Program-made: the position numbers and the translations under genes
The notes under the pieces: model-generated
Seen by the model: the letters and a program-made list of their open reading frames with translations, nothing else
Databases searched by the model: none
Told to the model about the DNA's origin: nothing
Origin: Aquidulcibacter sp.
GTDB lineage: Bacteria; Pseudomonadota; Alphaproteobacteria; Caulobacterales; Aquidulcibacteraceae
Direction: 5' to 3'
Length of the DNA stretch: 64,000 nucleotides
NCBI GenBank assembly: GCA_027532555.1
Contig: JAPZTJ010000019.1
Location: forward strand, 44,624 to 108,623
Shown here: one piece after another, positions 55,284-64,000 of the stretch
Position numbering within the stretch: position 1 is the stretch's first letter
Layout of the letters: each line of letters begins with the position of its first letter

Positions 55284-56120
55284 GTGTCCGATCCACTATT
55301 CTCCTCTCGTCCTCTCCCATTTGAGCAAGGACCGCCGCGCTTTGATGTCGGCTTGGTGCCGATTGAGCTGCAGCATTGGTTGATGCCTGATGATCAGGCG
55401 AGTTGGGTAGGGCCAAAGAACGAGTTGATGGATGCGGAGACTGACGCCGTCTTTGCCAGTATCACCGGCTCTATGCCCGGCCAGATCGAAGCGGCAGAGC
55501 TTGTTTCAAACGCCTGTGGCTTACGCTTTGATCCTGGTGAACCTCCGTTATTTGCTGCGAGCCGTTTGGTTTCAGACGACCTCGTCCTGATGGAAATGCG
55601 CGAGGGCGCTTGGACGAACACGGCGCTTTGTTTGTGCAGTCCAACCTTTTTCTCGGCCCATGATGCAATCGGTAAAAGCCTGTTTGGCCTGCATCGACCT
55701 GTACCCGGCGGCGATCCGGGCCTTGGCGGACGCATTTCACGTGTATTTTCTCTGTTGCGCGATGAGCTTGTTCTAGAGCGCCACAATTGGACCGTGCAAT
55801 GGAGTGATGCGCGCTATACGCCCGATGGCACGCCATTACGCAATGCTGCGGCGGCAGCAGCCCTTCTTGATGCAAAGGACGCGCTTCATTTACGGGTCGA
55901 ACGTCAGACCATTCGCAGGCTTCCCCAAACAGGCGCGGTCCTATTCACCATTCGCATCCGGCTCTACAAATTGGCAGACCTCCTTGAAGAACGGGAGCTT
56001 GCCACTGCTTTCCAGCAGGCCTGGCAAGAAGCGTCGCCTGATGTGCGGGCCTACAAGAAATGGGAAAGTCTGGAGCGCCACGTTGCGGCCTTACTTCAAA
56101 ACTATGCAGGAAATCCTTGA
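55284..56120 (+). CDS. DUF3445 / haem-dependent oxidative N-demethylase alpha-like protein
   Basis: The 278-residue protein matches DUF3445: LCSPTFFSAHDAIGKSL, GLHRPVPGGDPGLGGRI, HLRVERQTIRRLPQTGAVLF and TIRIRLYKLADL. Characterised relatives include the haem-dependent oxidative N-demethylase alpha subunit, but I cannot place haem or active-site residues with certainty. The GTG at 55284 is the predicted start. It probably acts alone here, as no partner subunit gene is adjacent. Confidence 0.8.
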   Translation: MSDPLFSSRPLPFEQGPPRFDVGLVPIELQHWLMPDDQASWVGPKNELMDAETDAVFASITGSMPGQIEAAELVSNACGLRFDPGEPPLFAASRLVSDDLVLMEMREGAWTNTALCLCSPTFFSAHDAIGKSLFGLHRPVPGGDPGLGGRISRVFSLLRDELVLERHNWTVQWSDARYTPDGTPLRNAAAAAALLDAKDALHLRVERQTIRRLPQTGAVLFTIRIRLYKLADLLEERELATAFQQAWQEASPDVRAYKKWESLERHVAALLQNYAGNP

Positions 56121-56243
56121 CCCTTCTGCGTGTTGCGCGTTGCGTCGCAGCGTTGGTTCGCTATTGTGGTCAATCATAGGCGCTTGCCGCGAGTCCTGAC
56201 TAAATAGGAGCGACAGCTAGTCCGCTCTAGAACCGAGGGTCAC

Positions 56244-57137
56244 TTGAAAGCTTCCAAAACAACCTTCTTCCTGTTTGCCGGTGTGGCGGCTTCCTTGGGG
56301 AGCCTCGCTTTGGCGCAAACAGCAGGGCAGAAACAGAACAAATCCAAGCCTACCCAGCGTCCTCCTGTGGTTCAAGACGTAAAGCCCCCGACACCAACAC
56401 CTCCGCCAGCGCCAGTTGAAGCGGTTGCGGCCCCAACTGTCGAGGTCTTGGCACCGGCCCCAGTCGCAACGCCAGAAGCTGCCCCACCTCCGCCCATCAC
56501 AGATGAAGCAGCGCGCGCGTCTCTCAAGGCAGGTACAGCAGCAAGTGCGACCGGCGATCTGCGCCAGGCCGAACTTGCTTATCGCGCCGCCCTAACACTT
56601 GCACCACCGGGTGAACCAGGCGACACCGTTGCTTGGGAAGCCTCGAAGCGGTTGGGCTTTTTAGCCTTTGAGAAGCGCGATCCGCGTTCGGCTGAGACCT
56701 TTTTTGGGGCAGAGGCCGTACTGGCCCGCCGGCTGTATTTCTCGGGCAAAATTTCGCCGCGTGCCTTTGCCGATTCTGTGCAGCGCTTTGCGAGCGCAAC
56801 AGGTTCCATGGGTCGTTCAGGTGAGAGCGCGGCTTTGTCCTTTTACGCCCAAGAGATCAAATCGCGTGCCCAAGCTGAGGTTTCATCCCAACTTCTCAAT
56901 CGCGACACGAATGATCCCGCTGACAGCGTCGGCAATGTCCGCGTTGCCGCCAGCGGTCTTTGCGTTGTCGGGCGTGACCCGATCCTGAAAGATCGCGTCT
57001 CATGTGAAGATGAAGAAGGCGCGCGCGGTGAGGCTTTGGCCCTCCAGGCTCGTCAAATTAAGGCCAGCGCCCCGCCACCGCCAACTAAGGCAGAGCGGGA
57101 AGCCAAAGAAGCTAAGAATAAGGGCAAGGGCGGTTAG
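56244..57137 (+). CDS. Exported proline-rich protein with TPR-like region
   Basis: The 297-residue protein begins at a TTG with a GAGGG site five bases upstream. The signal peptide is TTFFLFAGVAASLGSLALAQ. A proline/valine-rich linker (about 35-90) precedes a helical TPR-like domain (about 95-200, ARASLKAGTAASATGDLRQA). A C-terminal block holds GLCVVGRDPI and VSCEDEEG, with a disulfide candidate, and ends in a Lys-rich tail. The function is unknown. Its stop overlaps the convergent M15 peptidase gene by four bases. Confidence 0.62.
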   Translation: MKASKTTFFLFAGVAASLGSLALAQTAGQKQNKSKPTQRPPVVQDVKPPTPTPPPAPVEAVAAPTVEVLAPAPVATPEAAPPPPITDEAARASLKAGTAASATGDLRQAELAYRAALTLAPPGEPGDTVAWEASKRLGFLAFEKRDPRSAETFFGAEAVLARRLYFSGKISPRAFADSVQRFASATGSMGRSGESAALSFYAQEIKSRAQAEVSSQLLNRDTNDPADSVGNVRVAASGLCVVGRDPILKDRVSCEDEEGARGEALALQARQIKASAPPPPTKAEREAKEAKNKGKGG

Positions 57138-57604
57138 GCCTGTTTTGGGCGGGGTTTCAGCGGCTGGCGCATGGGGTCAAAGCCTAAAGCTCTGATCCAA
57201 AAGCCTAATGCACCTGGATAGGTCCAGGCTCTGGCGGGCCCAAGATCCACATGCAAAAAGCTGCGTCCATAGCCTAGGCCTGTAAAGCCTGCATTTATGG
57301 CAGCTTGCAGCATGCGCGCACGTGTTTTCGCCGTCACGGCAATGTCGGCGGCAATCGCTTTAACATGATAAGAATTCGGCACGCCGCCCACAGCAGCATT
57401 ATGGCCGCGACATCGATGAGCAGACCGGATCGTCACAGGTCCCATTTCCTTTCTCATGGCCTCTAAAGCATCGAGAAAGCGCGGGTCGTGAAAATACTCG
57501 CCCTTGCAATGCTTGCGACATGTGCAGGCAAGTTCAACGGGGGTGAAATGCGGCCAGCGCCAGTTGAGCTGGACGGCAGAAGGTGGGGAAGTGAAAAGGG
57601 CCAT
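57134..57604 (-). CDS. M15A-type D,D-carboxypeptidase/endolysin-like protein
   Basis: The 156-residue protein starts at MALFTSPPSAVQLNWRW; further upstream codons lack similarity. The zinc site of the M15A/peptidase_M15_3 fold is visible: IRSAHRCRGHNAAVGG, SYHVKAIAADI and FLHVDLG, giving His-x(6)-Asp and His-x-Asp pairs. No signal peptide is apparent, which is more like phage endolysins than chromosomal carboxypeptidases. It would cut peptidoglycan stem peptides if exported. It is tail-to-tail with the proline-rich gene. Confidence 0.78.
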   Translation of the reverse strand: MALFTSPPSAVQLNWRWPHFTPVELACTCRKHCKGEYFHDPRFLDALEAMRKEMGPVTIRSAHRCRGHNAAVGGVPNSYHVKAIAADIAVTAKTRARMLQAAINAGFTGLGYGRSFLHVDLGPARAWTYPGALGFWIRALGFDPMRQPLKPRPKQA

Positions 57605-57681
57605 AGCGTCAATCCTAAAAACGGACGACACCATGGCCCTTCTGATAGTTCGGTCGGATAGATTGACCGTTCAAGCCTGAT

Positions 57682-58653
57682 CTAGCGCAGCGGAGCTGCC
57701 ATAACCCGTGCTTTCGCCGCTTCATATTCAGCAGCCAAGCGGTCGACAAATTCGCCCGCGGTCGCCACTTTTTTGACGGCTCCAATGCCTTGGCCGCAGC
57801 CCCAAATGTCGCGCCAAGCCTTCTTGGACTGGTTGCCGCCAGAACCGAAGTTCATGGCAGATGGGTCGCTTTCAGGCAGGTTTGAGGGGTCGAGGCCAGC
57901 GTTGACCACCGAAGGGGCCAAGTAGTTGCCGTGCACGCCGGTAAACAGGTTGGAATAAATAATGTCGTCGGCGTTGCTGTCCACGATCATTTGCTTATAG
58001 GCCTCTTCAGCGTTGGCTTCAGCGGTCGCGATGAAGGCAGAGCCAATGTAGCCAAAGTCTGCACCCATAGCTTGGGCTGCTAGAACAGCGCCGCCATTAG
58101 CGATCGAGCCAGATACGCACAAAGGTCCGTCAAACCATTCGCGGATCTCTTGCACCAAAGCAAAAGGCGATAGAGTGCCGGCATGGCCACCTGCACCCGC
58201 GGACACTGCGATCAGGCCGGTTGCGCCCTTTTCAACGGCCTTCTTTGCAAAGCGGTTATTGATGATGTCGTGCAACGTGATCCCGCCGTAGGACTGGATC
58301 GCTTGATTCACGTCTTCGCGCGCACCCAATGAGGTGATGACGACTGGCACTTTAAACTTCACGCAGGCTTCCACGTCATGCATCAGCCGATCATTGGTCT
58401 TGTGTACGATCTGGTTGACCGCAAATGGCGCGGCTGGACGGTCTGGATTTTTATCAGTCCACTCACCCAATTCCGTAGTGATTTTGTCGAGCCATTCTTC
58501 AAGCACATGGGCAGGGCGTGCGTTAAGCGCCGGGAACGAACCCACGACGCCAGCCTTACATTGAGCAATGACCAGATCAGGGTTGGAAATGATGAAAAGC
58601 GGAGCCCCGATCACAGGGATGCGAAGGCGAGATAGAACTGCAGGTACCGACAT
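57682..58653 (-). CDS. Nitronate monooxygenase (2-nitropropane dioxygenase family)
   Basis: The 323-residue TIM-barrel flavoprotein has the class signatures IPVIGAPLFIISNP, GVVGSFPALNARP, ISAGAGGHAGTLSPFAL and ALAAQAMGADFGYIGSAF-like GGAVLAAQAMGADFGYIGSA. The FMN phosphate-binding SGSIANGG is present. It oxidises nitronates such as propionate-3-nitronate. The gene stands alone, divergent from the next regulator. Confidence 0.88.
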   Translation of the reverse strand: MSVPAVLSRLRIPVIGAPLFIISNPDLVIAQCKAGVVGSFPALNARPAHVLEEWLDKITTELGEWTDKNPDRPAAPFAVNQIVHKTNDRLMHDVEACVKFKVPVVITSLGAREDVNQAIQSYGGITLHDIINNRFAKKAVEKGATGLIAVSAGAGGHAGTLSPFALVQEIREWFDGPLCVSGSIANGGAVLAAQAMGADFGYIGSAFIATAEANAEEAYKQMIVDSNADDIIYSNLFTGVHGNYLAPSVVNAGLDPSNLPESDPSAMNFGSGGNQSKKAWRDIWGCGQGIGAVKKVATAGEFVDRLAAEYEAAKARVMAAPLR

Positions 58654-58916
58654 GTGAACTCCCAGAGCAGTGTGGCAAGTGCCATTATTGCTACGTTTAT
58701 GGTCCCGTCTTGGCGCGTCCCGCGCCGTGATGCAAGTAGAAGCGCGCGACTAAACTGGCATTGCCCATTTTAACCCGCTGCCCTTGCCCTGCGGTGATAG
58801 ACGATTTCTGATCACGTTTGCGCAACAGTTTGTCTTAGTTTGCCAATCAACGGCTATTTTGAGTGGACTTTACCTTACGGTCTCAACAAGATGGAGGCTC
58901 GGCTTGGGGAAGTTGT

Positions 58917-59744
58917 ATGAGCGCAGAAACACCCGGGGAAGATGCTTCTCTCGAACCAAAAATTATAACATCAGCCGACGCACAGGCGGATAATCCCAGT
59001 TCTGACTTAAAAATTCGGCCCGATTATGAAGCCGCGCAGGAAATGCCAATTGGGTTTGATAACTCAGATACCGTTGGGATTTCATGGGCCTTTGATGCTG
59101 TTGATCGCATTTCCGACGAGCATGTGCCTTCTTGGCAAACTGAAACCAGTTATGACACCAAGGAAGAGAAGGATCGCCGCGCGAAACGCAAACAGTTTTT
59201 GGGCGGCCTAGAAGCTGCCGGCGTCCATGGCGTGATTGTAGACCAGACTGGTCATGTGCATGCAGGTACATCGAAATGGGCTCGCCGGATTGAGGCATCG
59301 AGCACCTTGCGGTTGAAGGATGGCAAATTGACAGCCTTGGCGGCTCGCAGTGTCACCGACTTGCAGGCGGGTCTTGGCGTTTTGTATGACGGCTATCAAG
59401 GCAAGCATTTGTCTGTTCCCCTGCGGACCTTGGATGGCTGGGTCGTCGATATGGTCCGCTTATTCAAATGTGAGGCGACTTTAGGCCCCTATGTGGCAGC
59501 GCTTCTGCCTAAAACGGCACAAGACGAAATGGCGACCATCACCGGTTTGCAAGTCTTTGCAGGCCTCACCAAGTCTGAAGCCAATATTGCAACGCTTCTC
59601 TCGCAGGCCCGCATGGTCGAAGAGATTGCGGCAATCCGGAAAACTTCTGTGGCGACCGTCAAAGGCCAAATCAAAGGCCTGCTCGCAAAATTGGGTTTGC
59701 GGCGGCAAGCGGATTTAGTTCGACTGGTATCTACCGCTAGGTGA
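58917..59744 (+). CDS. LuxR-type HTH regulator with PAS-like domain
   Basis: The 275-residue protein starts at MSAETPGEDASLEPK, with a GGGGAAG site 4 bases upstream. Residues 1-100 are acidic and disordered-looking. A PAS-like segment follows (VHGVIVDQTGHVHAGTSKWA and LRLKDGKLTALA, about 105-165). The C-terminus has a LuxR HTH (LTKSEANIATLLSQ and SVATVKGQIKGLLAKLGL, about 215-270). No autoinducer domain or receiver is present. It ends 40 bases before mutA on the same strand and could regulate it. Confidence 0.75.
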   Translation: MSAETPGEDASLEPKIITSADAQADNPSSDLKIRPDYEAAQEMPIGFDNSDTVGISWAFDAVDRISDEHVPSWQTETSYDTKEEKDRRAKRKQFLGGLEAAGVHGVIVDQTGHVHAGTSKWARRIEASSTLRLKDGKLTALAARSVTDLQAGLGVLYDGYQGKHLSVPLRTLDGWVVDMVRLFKCEATLGPYVAALLPKTAQDEMATITGLQVFAGLTKSEANIATLLSQARMVEEIAAIRKTSVATVKGQIKGLLAKLGLRRQADLVRLVSTAR

Positions 59745-59784
59745 GGTCTTGACGAGGCGGGCTTAGCCCTGCACTTGCCATCCT

Positions 59785-61617
59785 ATGACTCATCCATTCG
59801 CATTGGCTTCTGGCTTCACTGACCCTGAAATTGCGCGCTGGCAGGAGCTGGCGGAGAAAGCATTGAAGGGTGCCCCGTTTGAACGCTTGATTGGGACGAC
59901 CTATGATGGCGTGCCCGTTCGGCCACTCTACACGTCAGCAGACGCGCCAAACCCAGCTGAGCGAACGGGGGTAGCTGGCCAAGCACCTTTTATTCGGGGC
60001 GCAGAAGCGGTGCGCGATGCCTTCCTGCCTTGGGATATCCGTCAAACCATTTTGAATCCAGATCCACAAGCGGCCAACCAAACTGCCCTCTATGATCTTG
60101 AACGCGGTGTATCCTCGCTGGAGTTTGTGATTGATCCAAGCGGCAATTGCGGTGTTGCGGCAAAGCGCGTTGCAGACTTTCAAGTTTTGATCAAAGGCAT
60201 CCTACTGGCGCTGGCGACTGTTGCACTTGATGCGCCTGCCGATCCGTTGGGGGCTGCGCGGGCCTTAGCAGATGCCGTGCCGCAGGGCGATCGAGCTACG
60301 GCGAAGCTTGCCTTTAATCTTGATCCCATGGCTGCTCGGATGAATGGCCAGACCGGCTGCAGCCTTGAAGCTGCGGCGGGCTTTGCGGCCCAGACTATGT
60401 CTATCTTTCCCTACGCCACATGTCTGCGCGCCGATGCGCGCCCGGTCCATGAAGGCGGAGGTTCTGAGGCACAAGAACTCGCAGTGTTGATTGCCTCAGG
60501 GATCGCCCATTTGCGAGCAGGTGAGGCACTTGGCCTAACCGCTGAGGTGGTGAATTCAACTTTGCTCTTCACCCTTGCATCAGGACCAGATGTGGTGCTG
60601 GAGATCGCCAAGCAGCGCGCTGCACGCAGGCTATGGGCACGAGTCTTGGACGCCTGTGGTGTTGCGGCACCCATGCGCCTCCAAGCGGTGACGTCTGGCC
60701 GCATGCAGACCAAGCGCGATCCCTGGACGAATATCTTGCGTGCCACTTGCGCCTGTTTTGGTGCCGCAGCTGGCGGCGCTGATGTCATTACTGTCTTGCC
60801 TTATTCGAGTGCCATTGGGCTGGCTGATGAGAATGCCCGCCGTATTGCCCGCAACACCCAATTGATCTTGCAGGAAGAAAGCCATCTTGGCCGGGTAACC
60901 GATCCAGCCGGCGGCGCTTGGGCAATGGAGGCTTTGGCCGAGGATTTGGCCCATGCGGCTTGGCCCTTGGTGCAAGAGATTGAACGCGCTGGCGGTCTGC
61001 CCTCTGCTTTGGATCAAGGCTTGGTGCAGGGATGGGTCGCCCAAACGCGCGCCGCCCGCACCCGCGATATCGCCAAGCGCAAGACCCAACTCATTGGCAT
61101 CAATATTTACGCCAATCTGGATGAGGTTCTGCCTACTACTCCATCTATTTCCGCCACCGCCGCGCCTGCGACACCCTTGGCCGGGGCCGTTCCACCCATG
61201 CGCTTGGCGCAAGATTTTGAAGCCTTGCGAGACCGGGCTGACAGCCTAAGCCCGAAGATTTTTCTAGCGACCCTAGGCAGCCTCGCCAAGTTCAGCGCAC
61301 GTGCTGGCTTTGCCCGCAATGCCTTTGAGGCTGGTGGCATCCGGGCCTTGGGCGCTGACACAGCCTATGTAGACCACGCTGCTTTGATCACTGCCTTTAA
61401 GGCTAGCGGCGCACGACTTGTATGCCTGTGTGGCGATGATGCGACCTATGAGGCCGAGGCCACCGAAGTGGCCGCTGCCTTGAAAGCCGCTGGTGCCCAA
61501 CAGATTTGGTTGGCAGGCAAATTCCAAGCTGCCACTATTGATCGCAATCTGTTTGCGGGATCGGACATCTTGGCCGAACTCACCCATGCCATCACGCTTC
61601 TGGAGGAGCCCGCATGA
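59785..61617 (+). CDS. mutA: Methylmalonyl-CoA mutase small subunit
   Basis: The 610-residue beta subunit carries the TIM-barrel fold and a cobalamin-like C-terminal domain that lacks the DxHxxG cobalamin motif, so it is non-catalytic and structural. [19 protein letters not shown] and [19 protein letters not shown] match the mutase barrel. It pairs with MutB in the succinyl-CoA/methylmalonyl-CoA interconversion of propionate metabolism. The end overlaps mutB (ATGA). Confidence 0.93.
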   Translation: MTHPFALASGFTDPEIARWQELAEKALKGAPFERLIGTTYDGVPVRPLYTSADAPNPAERTGVAGQAPFIRGAEAVRDAFLPWDIRQTILNPDPQAANQTALYDLERGVSSLEFVIDPSGNCGVAAKRVADFQVLIKGILLALATVALDAPADPLGAARALADAVPQGDRATAKLAFNLDPMAARMNGQTGCSLEAAAGFAAQTMSIFPYATCLRADARPVHEGGGSEAQELAVLIASGIAHLRAGEALGLTAEVVNSTLLFTLASGPDVVLEIAKQRAARRLWARVLDACGVAAPMRLQAVTSGRMQTKRDPWTNILRATCACFGAAAGGADVITVLPYSSAIGLADENARRIARNTQLILQEESHLGRVTDPAGGAWAMEALAEDLAHAAWPLVQEIERAGGLPSALDQGLVQGWVAQTRAARTRDIAKRKTQLIGINIYANLDEVLPTTPSISATAAPATPLAGAVPPMRLAQDFEALRDRADSLSPKIFLATLGSLAKFSARAGFARNAFEAGGIRALGADTAYVDHAALITAFKASGARLVCLCGDDATYEAEATEVAAALKAAGAQQIWLAGKFQAATIDRNLFAGSDILAELTHAITLLEEPA

Positions 61618-63764
61618 GCAAGCTACCGGACTTTAGCCAGTTAGAGCTTGGCACGCCGAACGTTACCTCCGCAGCAACAGGCGCGGCGGGCGCTCCGATG
61701 TGGCGCACGCCCGAAGATGTTTTGGTCAAGCCATCCTATGGCCCCGAAGACCTTCAAGGACTTGACCATTTGGGCGGGCTTCCAGGTATTGCGCCTAATA
61801 TTCGTGGGCCCTATCCCACGATGTATGTGCAACAGCCTTGGACGATCCGCCAATATGCTGGCTTCTCCACGGCAGAAGATTCCAATGCCTTTTACCGCCG
61901 CAACTTAGCTGCTGGCCAAAAGGGCCTGTCGGTTGCCTTCGATCTGGCAACCCACCGCGGCTATGACAGCGACCACCCGCGCGTGCTGGGCGATGTTGGC
62001 ATGGCGGGTGTGGCCATCGACAGCATTTACGACATGCGCACCTTGTTTGAGGGCATTCCGCTGGATCAGATGAGCGTGTCGATGACGATGAATGGCGCGG
62101 TCCTGCCAATCCTCGCGCTCTATGTCGTGGCAGCAGAAGAGCAGGGCGTCAGCCCCGATAAGCTCTCTGGCACGATCCAGAATGACATTCTCAAAGAATT
62201 CATGGTCCGTAACACCTATATTTATCCTCCCGGACCCAGCATGCGGATCATTTCGGACATTTTTGCTTTCACCAGCCAAAACATGCCCAAGTTCAATTCG
62301 ATCTCAATCTCCGGCTATCACATGCAAGAAGCCGGCGCGACGGCGGACTTGGAACTCGCCTACACCCTCGCCGACGGTCTTGATTATATCCGCGCCGGGC
62401 TGGATGTAGGATTGGATATTGATGCATTTGCACCGCGCTTGTCTTTCTTCTGGGCCATTGGGATGAACTTCTTCATGGAAGTCGCCAAGATGCGGGCAGG
62501 GCGGGCCTTGTGGGCGCGACTGGTCAAGCAATTCAATCCCAAAAGCGAGAAGTCCCTCGCGCTCCGCACGCACAGCCAAACCTCTGGCTGGAGTTTGACG
62601 GCGCAAGATGTGTTCAACAATGCGGTGCGCACCTGTGTTGAGGCGATGGCCGCTACCCATGGCCACACCCAGAGCCTGCACACCAATAGCCTTGACGAAG
62701 CTTTGGCTTTGCCGACCGATTTCTCCGCCCGCATTGCGCGCAATACCCAATTGGTTCTGCAGGAAGAAGCAGGCTTTTCCCGCCCGATCGACCCTTGGGG
62801 CGGCAGCTATTATGTCGAAAAGCTGACGGCCGACCTCGCCGAGCGGGCTTGGAAGCATATTGAAGAAGTCGAGGCTTTGGGCGGCATGGCGAAAGCCATC
62901 GAACAAGGCTTGCCCAAGCTGCGCATCGAAGAAGCCGCCGCGAAAACGCAAGCGCGTATCGATACCGGCATGCAGACCGTCGTGGGCGTCAATAAATTCC
63001 CGCTCGATGAAGTCGAGGACGTTCCCGTTCTTAAGGTCGACAATACCGCTGTGCGGATGAAGCAGCTCGAGAAATTGAAGCGCCTCAAGGCCGAACGCAA
63101 TCAGGCCGAAGTCGACGCAGCTTGCGCAGATTTGACGGCAGCAGCCCGCGACGGGTCCGGTAACCTGCTGGATCTCGCGATCAAGGCGGCCCGGGCGAAA
63201 GCCACTGTGGGCGAAATTTCGCTGGCTTTGGAGGATGTTTATGGCCGACATAAGGCTGAAATCCGCATCAATTCCGGTGTCTATACGCGCGAGGCCGACC
63301 CTTCGAACCCCGTCATCCAACAGGCTCGTGAGGCGATTGCCGCCTTTGCCAAGGCCGATGGTCGTGCGCCCAAAATCCTCGTCGCCAAAATGGGCCAAGA
63401 CGGTCATGATCGTGGCCAAAAGGTGATCGCAACCGCCTTCAGCGATCTGGGCTTTGACGTCGATATCGGCCCCTTGTTCGCCACACCTGAAGAGGCAGCC
63501 CGCCAAGCGGTGGAAAATAACGTCCATGTCATCGGCTTCTCGTCACTCGCTGCAGGCCATTTGACGCTTCTACCCGCGCTTCGCCAAGCACTCTCAGCCG
63601 AGGGCCGCAGCGACATCATGATCGTGATCGGCGGCGTCATCCCACCCGACGACGTGCCCGTCCTCAAGCAAATGGGCGCAAGTGCGGTTTATCTGCCCGG
63701 TACGGTGATTGGCGAGGCGGTCGTGGATTTGATCGGCACGTTGAGTGGGCGCTTGGGGTATTAG
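61614..63764 (+). CDS. mutB: Methylmalonyl-CoA mutase large (catalytic) subunit
   Basis: The 716-residue subunit binds adenosylcobalamin. The barrel motif TVGEISLAL and [17 protein letters not shown] hold the CoA/substrate site. The C-terminal domain has [14 protein letters not shown], the DxHxxG cobalamin-binding motif, with IGGVIPPDD at the end. It isomerises (R)-methylmalonyl-CoA to succinyl-CoA. The G3E-type chaperone MeaB and the epimerase are not in the window. Coupled to mutA by a four-base overlap. Confidence 0.95.
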   Translation: MSKLPDFSQLELGTPNVTSAATGAAGAPMWRTPEDVLVKPSYGPEDLQGLDHLGGLPGIAPNIRGPYPTMYVQQPWTIRQYAGFSTAEDSNAFYRRNLAAGQKGLSVAFDLATHRGYDSDHPRVLGDVGMAGVAIDSIYDMRTLFEGIPLDQMSVSMTMNGAVLPILALYVVAAEEQGVSPDKLSGTIQNDILKEFMVRNTYIYPPGPSMRIISDIFAFTSQNMPKFNSISISGYHMQEAGATADLELAYTLADGLDYIRAGLDVGLDIDAFAPRLSFFWAIGMNFFMEVAKMRAGRALWARLVKQFNPKSEKSLALRTHSQTSGWSLTAQDVFNNAVRTCVEAMAATHGHTQSLHTNSLDEALALPTDFSARIARNTQLVLQEEAGFSRPIDPWGGSYYVEKLTADLAERAWKHIEEVEALGGMAKAIEQGLPKLRIEEAAAKTQARIDTGMQTVVGVNKFPLDEVEDVPVLKVDNTAVRMKQLEKLKRLKAERNQAEVDAACADLTAAARDGSGNLLDLAIKAARAKATVGEISLALEDVYGRHKAEIRINSGVYTREADPSNPVIQQAREAIAAFAKADGRAPKILVAKMGQDGHDRGQKVIATAFSDLGFDVDIGPLFATPEEAARQAVENNVHVIGFSSLAAGHLTLLPALRQALSAEGRSDIMIVIGGVIPPDDVPVLKQMGASAVYLPGTVIGEAVVDLIGTLSGRLGY

Positions 63765-63808
63765 GGAAAAGCCGCTTCTAGGTGTTACTTTCATTTTCAG
63801 ACCTGTCA

Positions 63809-63890
63809 TCCCCGCCGAAGCGAAGCGGAGAGCGGGGACCTCATTGGACTTTGCGGCACGAGGTCCCCGATTGGCTGACGCCATCGGGGA
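63809..63890. repeat. Mosaic palindromic repeat / probable terminator downstream of mutB
   Basis: TCCCCGC (63809-63815) pairs with GCGGGGA (63832-63838). CGGGGACCTC (63833-63842) pairs with GAGGTCCCCG (63860-63869). TCCCCGATTGGC (63864-63875) pairs with GCCATCGGGGA (63880-63890), leaving one bulged T. The last hairpin is followed by a T-rich stretch and may terminate mutAB. The GTCATCCCCGC...GCGGGGA form is the kind of repeat dispersed in many alphaproteobacterial genomes. Confidence 0.6.
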
Positions 63891-63929
63891 TTGTCTGTTT
63901 GTGATGTGTAAGTATGGTTGGGCTGGTTA

Positions 63930-63963
63930 GGCAATTTGGTGGGTGGCCGCCCACCAAATTGCC
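63930..63963. repeat. Perfect 14-bp inverted repeat near the window end
   Basis: GGCAATTTGGTGGG (63930-63943) and CCCACCAAATTGCC (63950-63963) form a perfect 14-bp stem with a 6-base loop. No T-run follows on either strand. It may be a repeat unit or a regulatory hairpin. Confidence 0.65.
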
Positions 63964-64000
63964 GACGTTGGTACGACCGTGCGGGGATCGGGTTTTGAGG

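Noticed and set aside
62304..63527. A 407-codon open frame antisense to mutB
   Set aside because: It lies wholly inside the conserved mutB coding region and shows no recognisable motif.
1..64000. tRNA, rRNA, CRISPR array, prophage or insertion sequence
   Set aside because: I saw no cloverleaf-type sequence, no regular spaced repeats, no transposase, integrase or terminal inverted repeats around genes; this is a visual reading, not a tool search.

Overview
The window is a gene-dense stretch of bacterial chromosome with moderate GC content. Several features point to an alphaproteobacterium of the Caulobacterales, probably near Hyphomonadaceae: direct-repeat SOS boxes of the form GAAC-N7-GAAC, an imuA-imuB-dnaE2 mutagenesis cassette, a DUF3333-type PstA, a DUF4169/ribbon-helix-helix pair, and a two-subunit methylmalonyl-CoA mutase. 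The species assignment is inference. I see no tRNA, rRNA, CRISPR array, prophage or insertion sequence. No stretch longer than 300 bases lacks a gene or pseudogene.

Layout. 1-8.7 kb: the tail of the window edge gene (M24 peptidase), queF, an amino-acid permease, tlyA, two secreted small proteins (Ser-rich and glycine-zipper), an RlmD/TrmA-like RNA methyltransferase, a YcgN-family protein, a decayed zinc-metallopeptidase remnant, and a glycosyltransferase/DUF2064 pair. 8.7-18.8 kb: a lytic transglycosylase, a type 4-like uracil-DNA glycosylase, ETF-ubiquinone oxidoreductase, two tandem exported TPR proteins leading into ispE, and a glutathione S-transferase. 18.8-29.1 kb: a DPP IV-like peptidase with small regulators, an exported VOC protein, a large flagellin-associated-looking propeller protein, clpB and a cytochrome c.

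29.2-36.4 kb is a complete phosphate-control block, phoR-pstC-pstA-pstB-phoU-phoB, with Pho-box-like direct repeats before phoR and before pstC. pstS is not in the window. 36.4-41.5 kb: DUF985 cupin, gloB, a methyltransferase, a lone P-II gene with its own terminator, DUF805, and an ABC exporter operon ending in an unlisted 54-residue membrane protein.

41.5-53.6 kb is rich in DNA-damage genes: uvrA and ssb diverge around an SOS box, and imuA-imuB-dnaE2 follows a second SOS box. Between them lies a hybrid histidine kinase gene split by a single in-frame amber codon. 53.7-63.8 kb: a LuxR-type quorum-sensing regulator without a synthase, secreted hypothetical proteins, a DUF3445 protein, an M15A peptidase, a nitronate monooxygenase, a PAS-LuxR regulator, and mutA-mutB. 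The window closes with palindromic repeat elements.

Most of the region is ordinary housekeeping DNA. The items most worth a second look are the interrupted kinase, the peptidase remnant that supplies the start region of the glycosyltransferase gene, the 54-residue membrane protein, the enlarged PstA insert, the propeller/flagellin-like protein and the altered active-site motifs of the uracil-DNA glycosylase.
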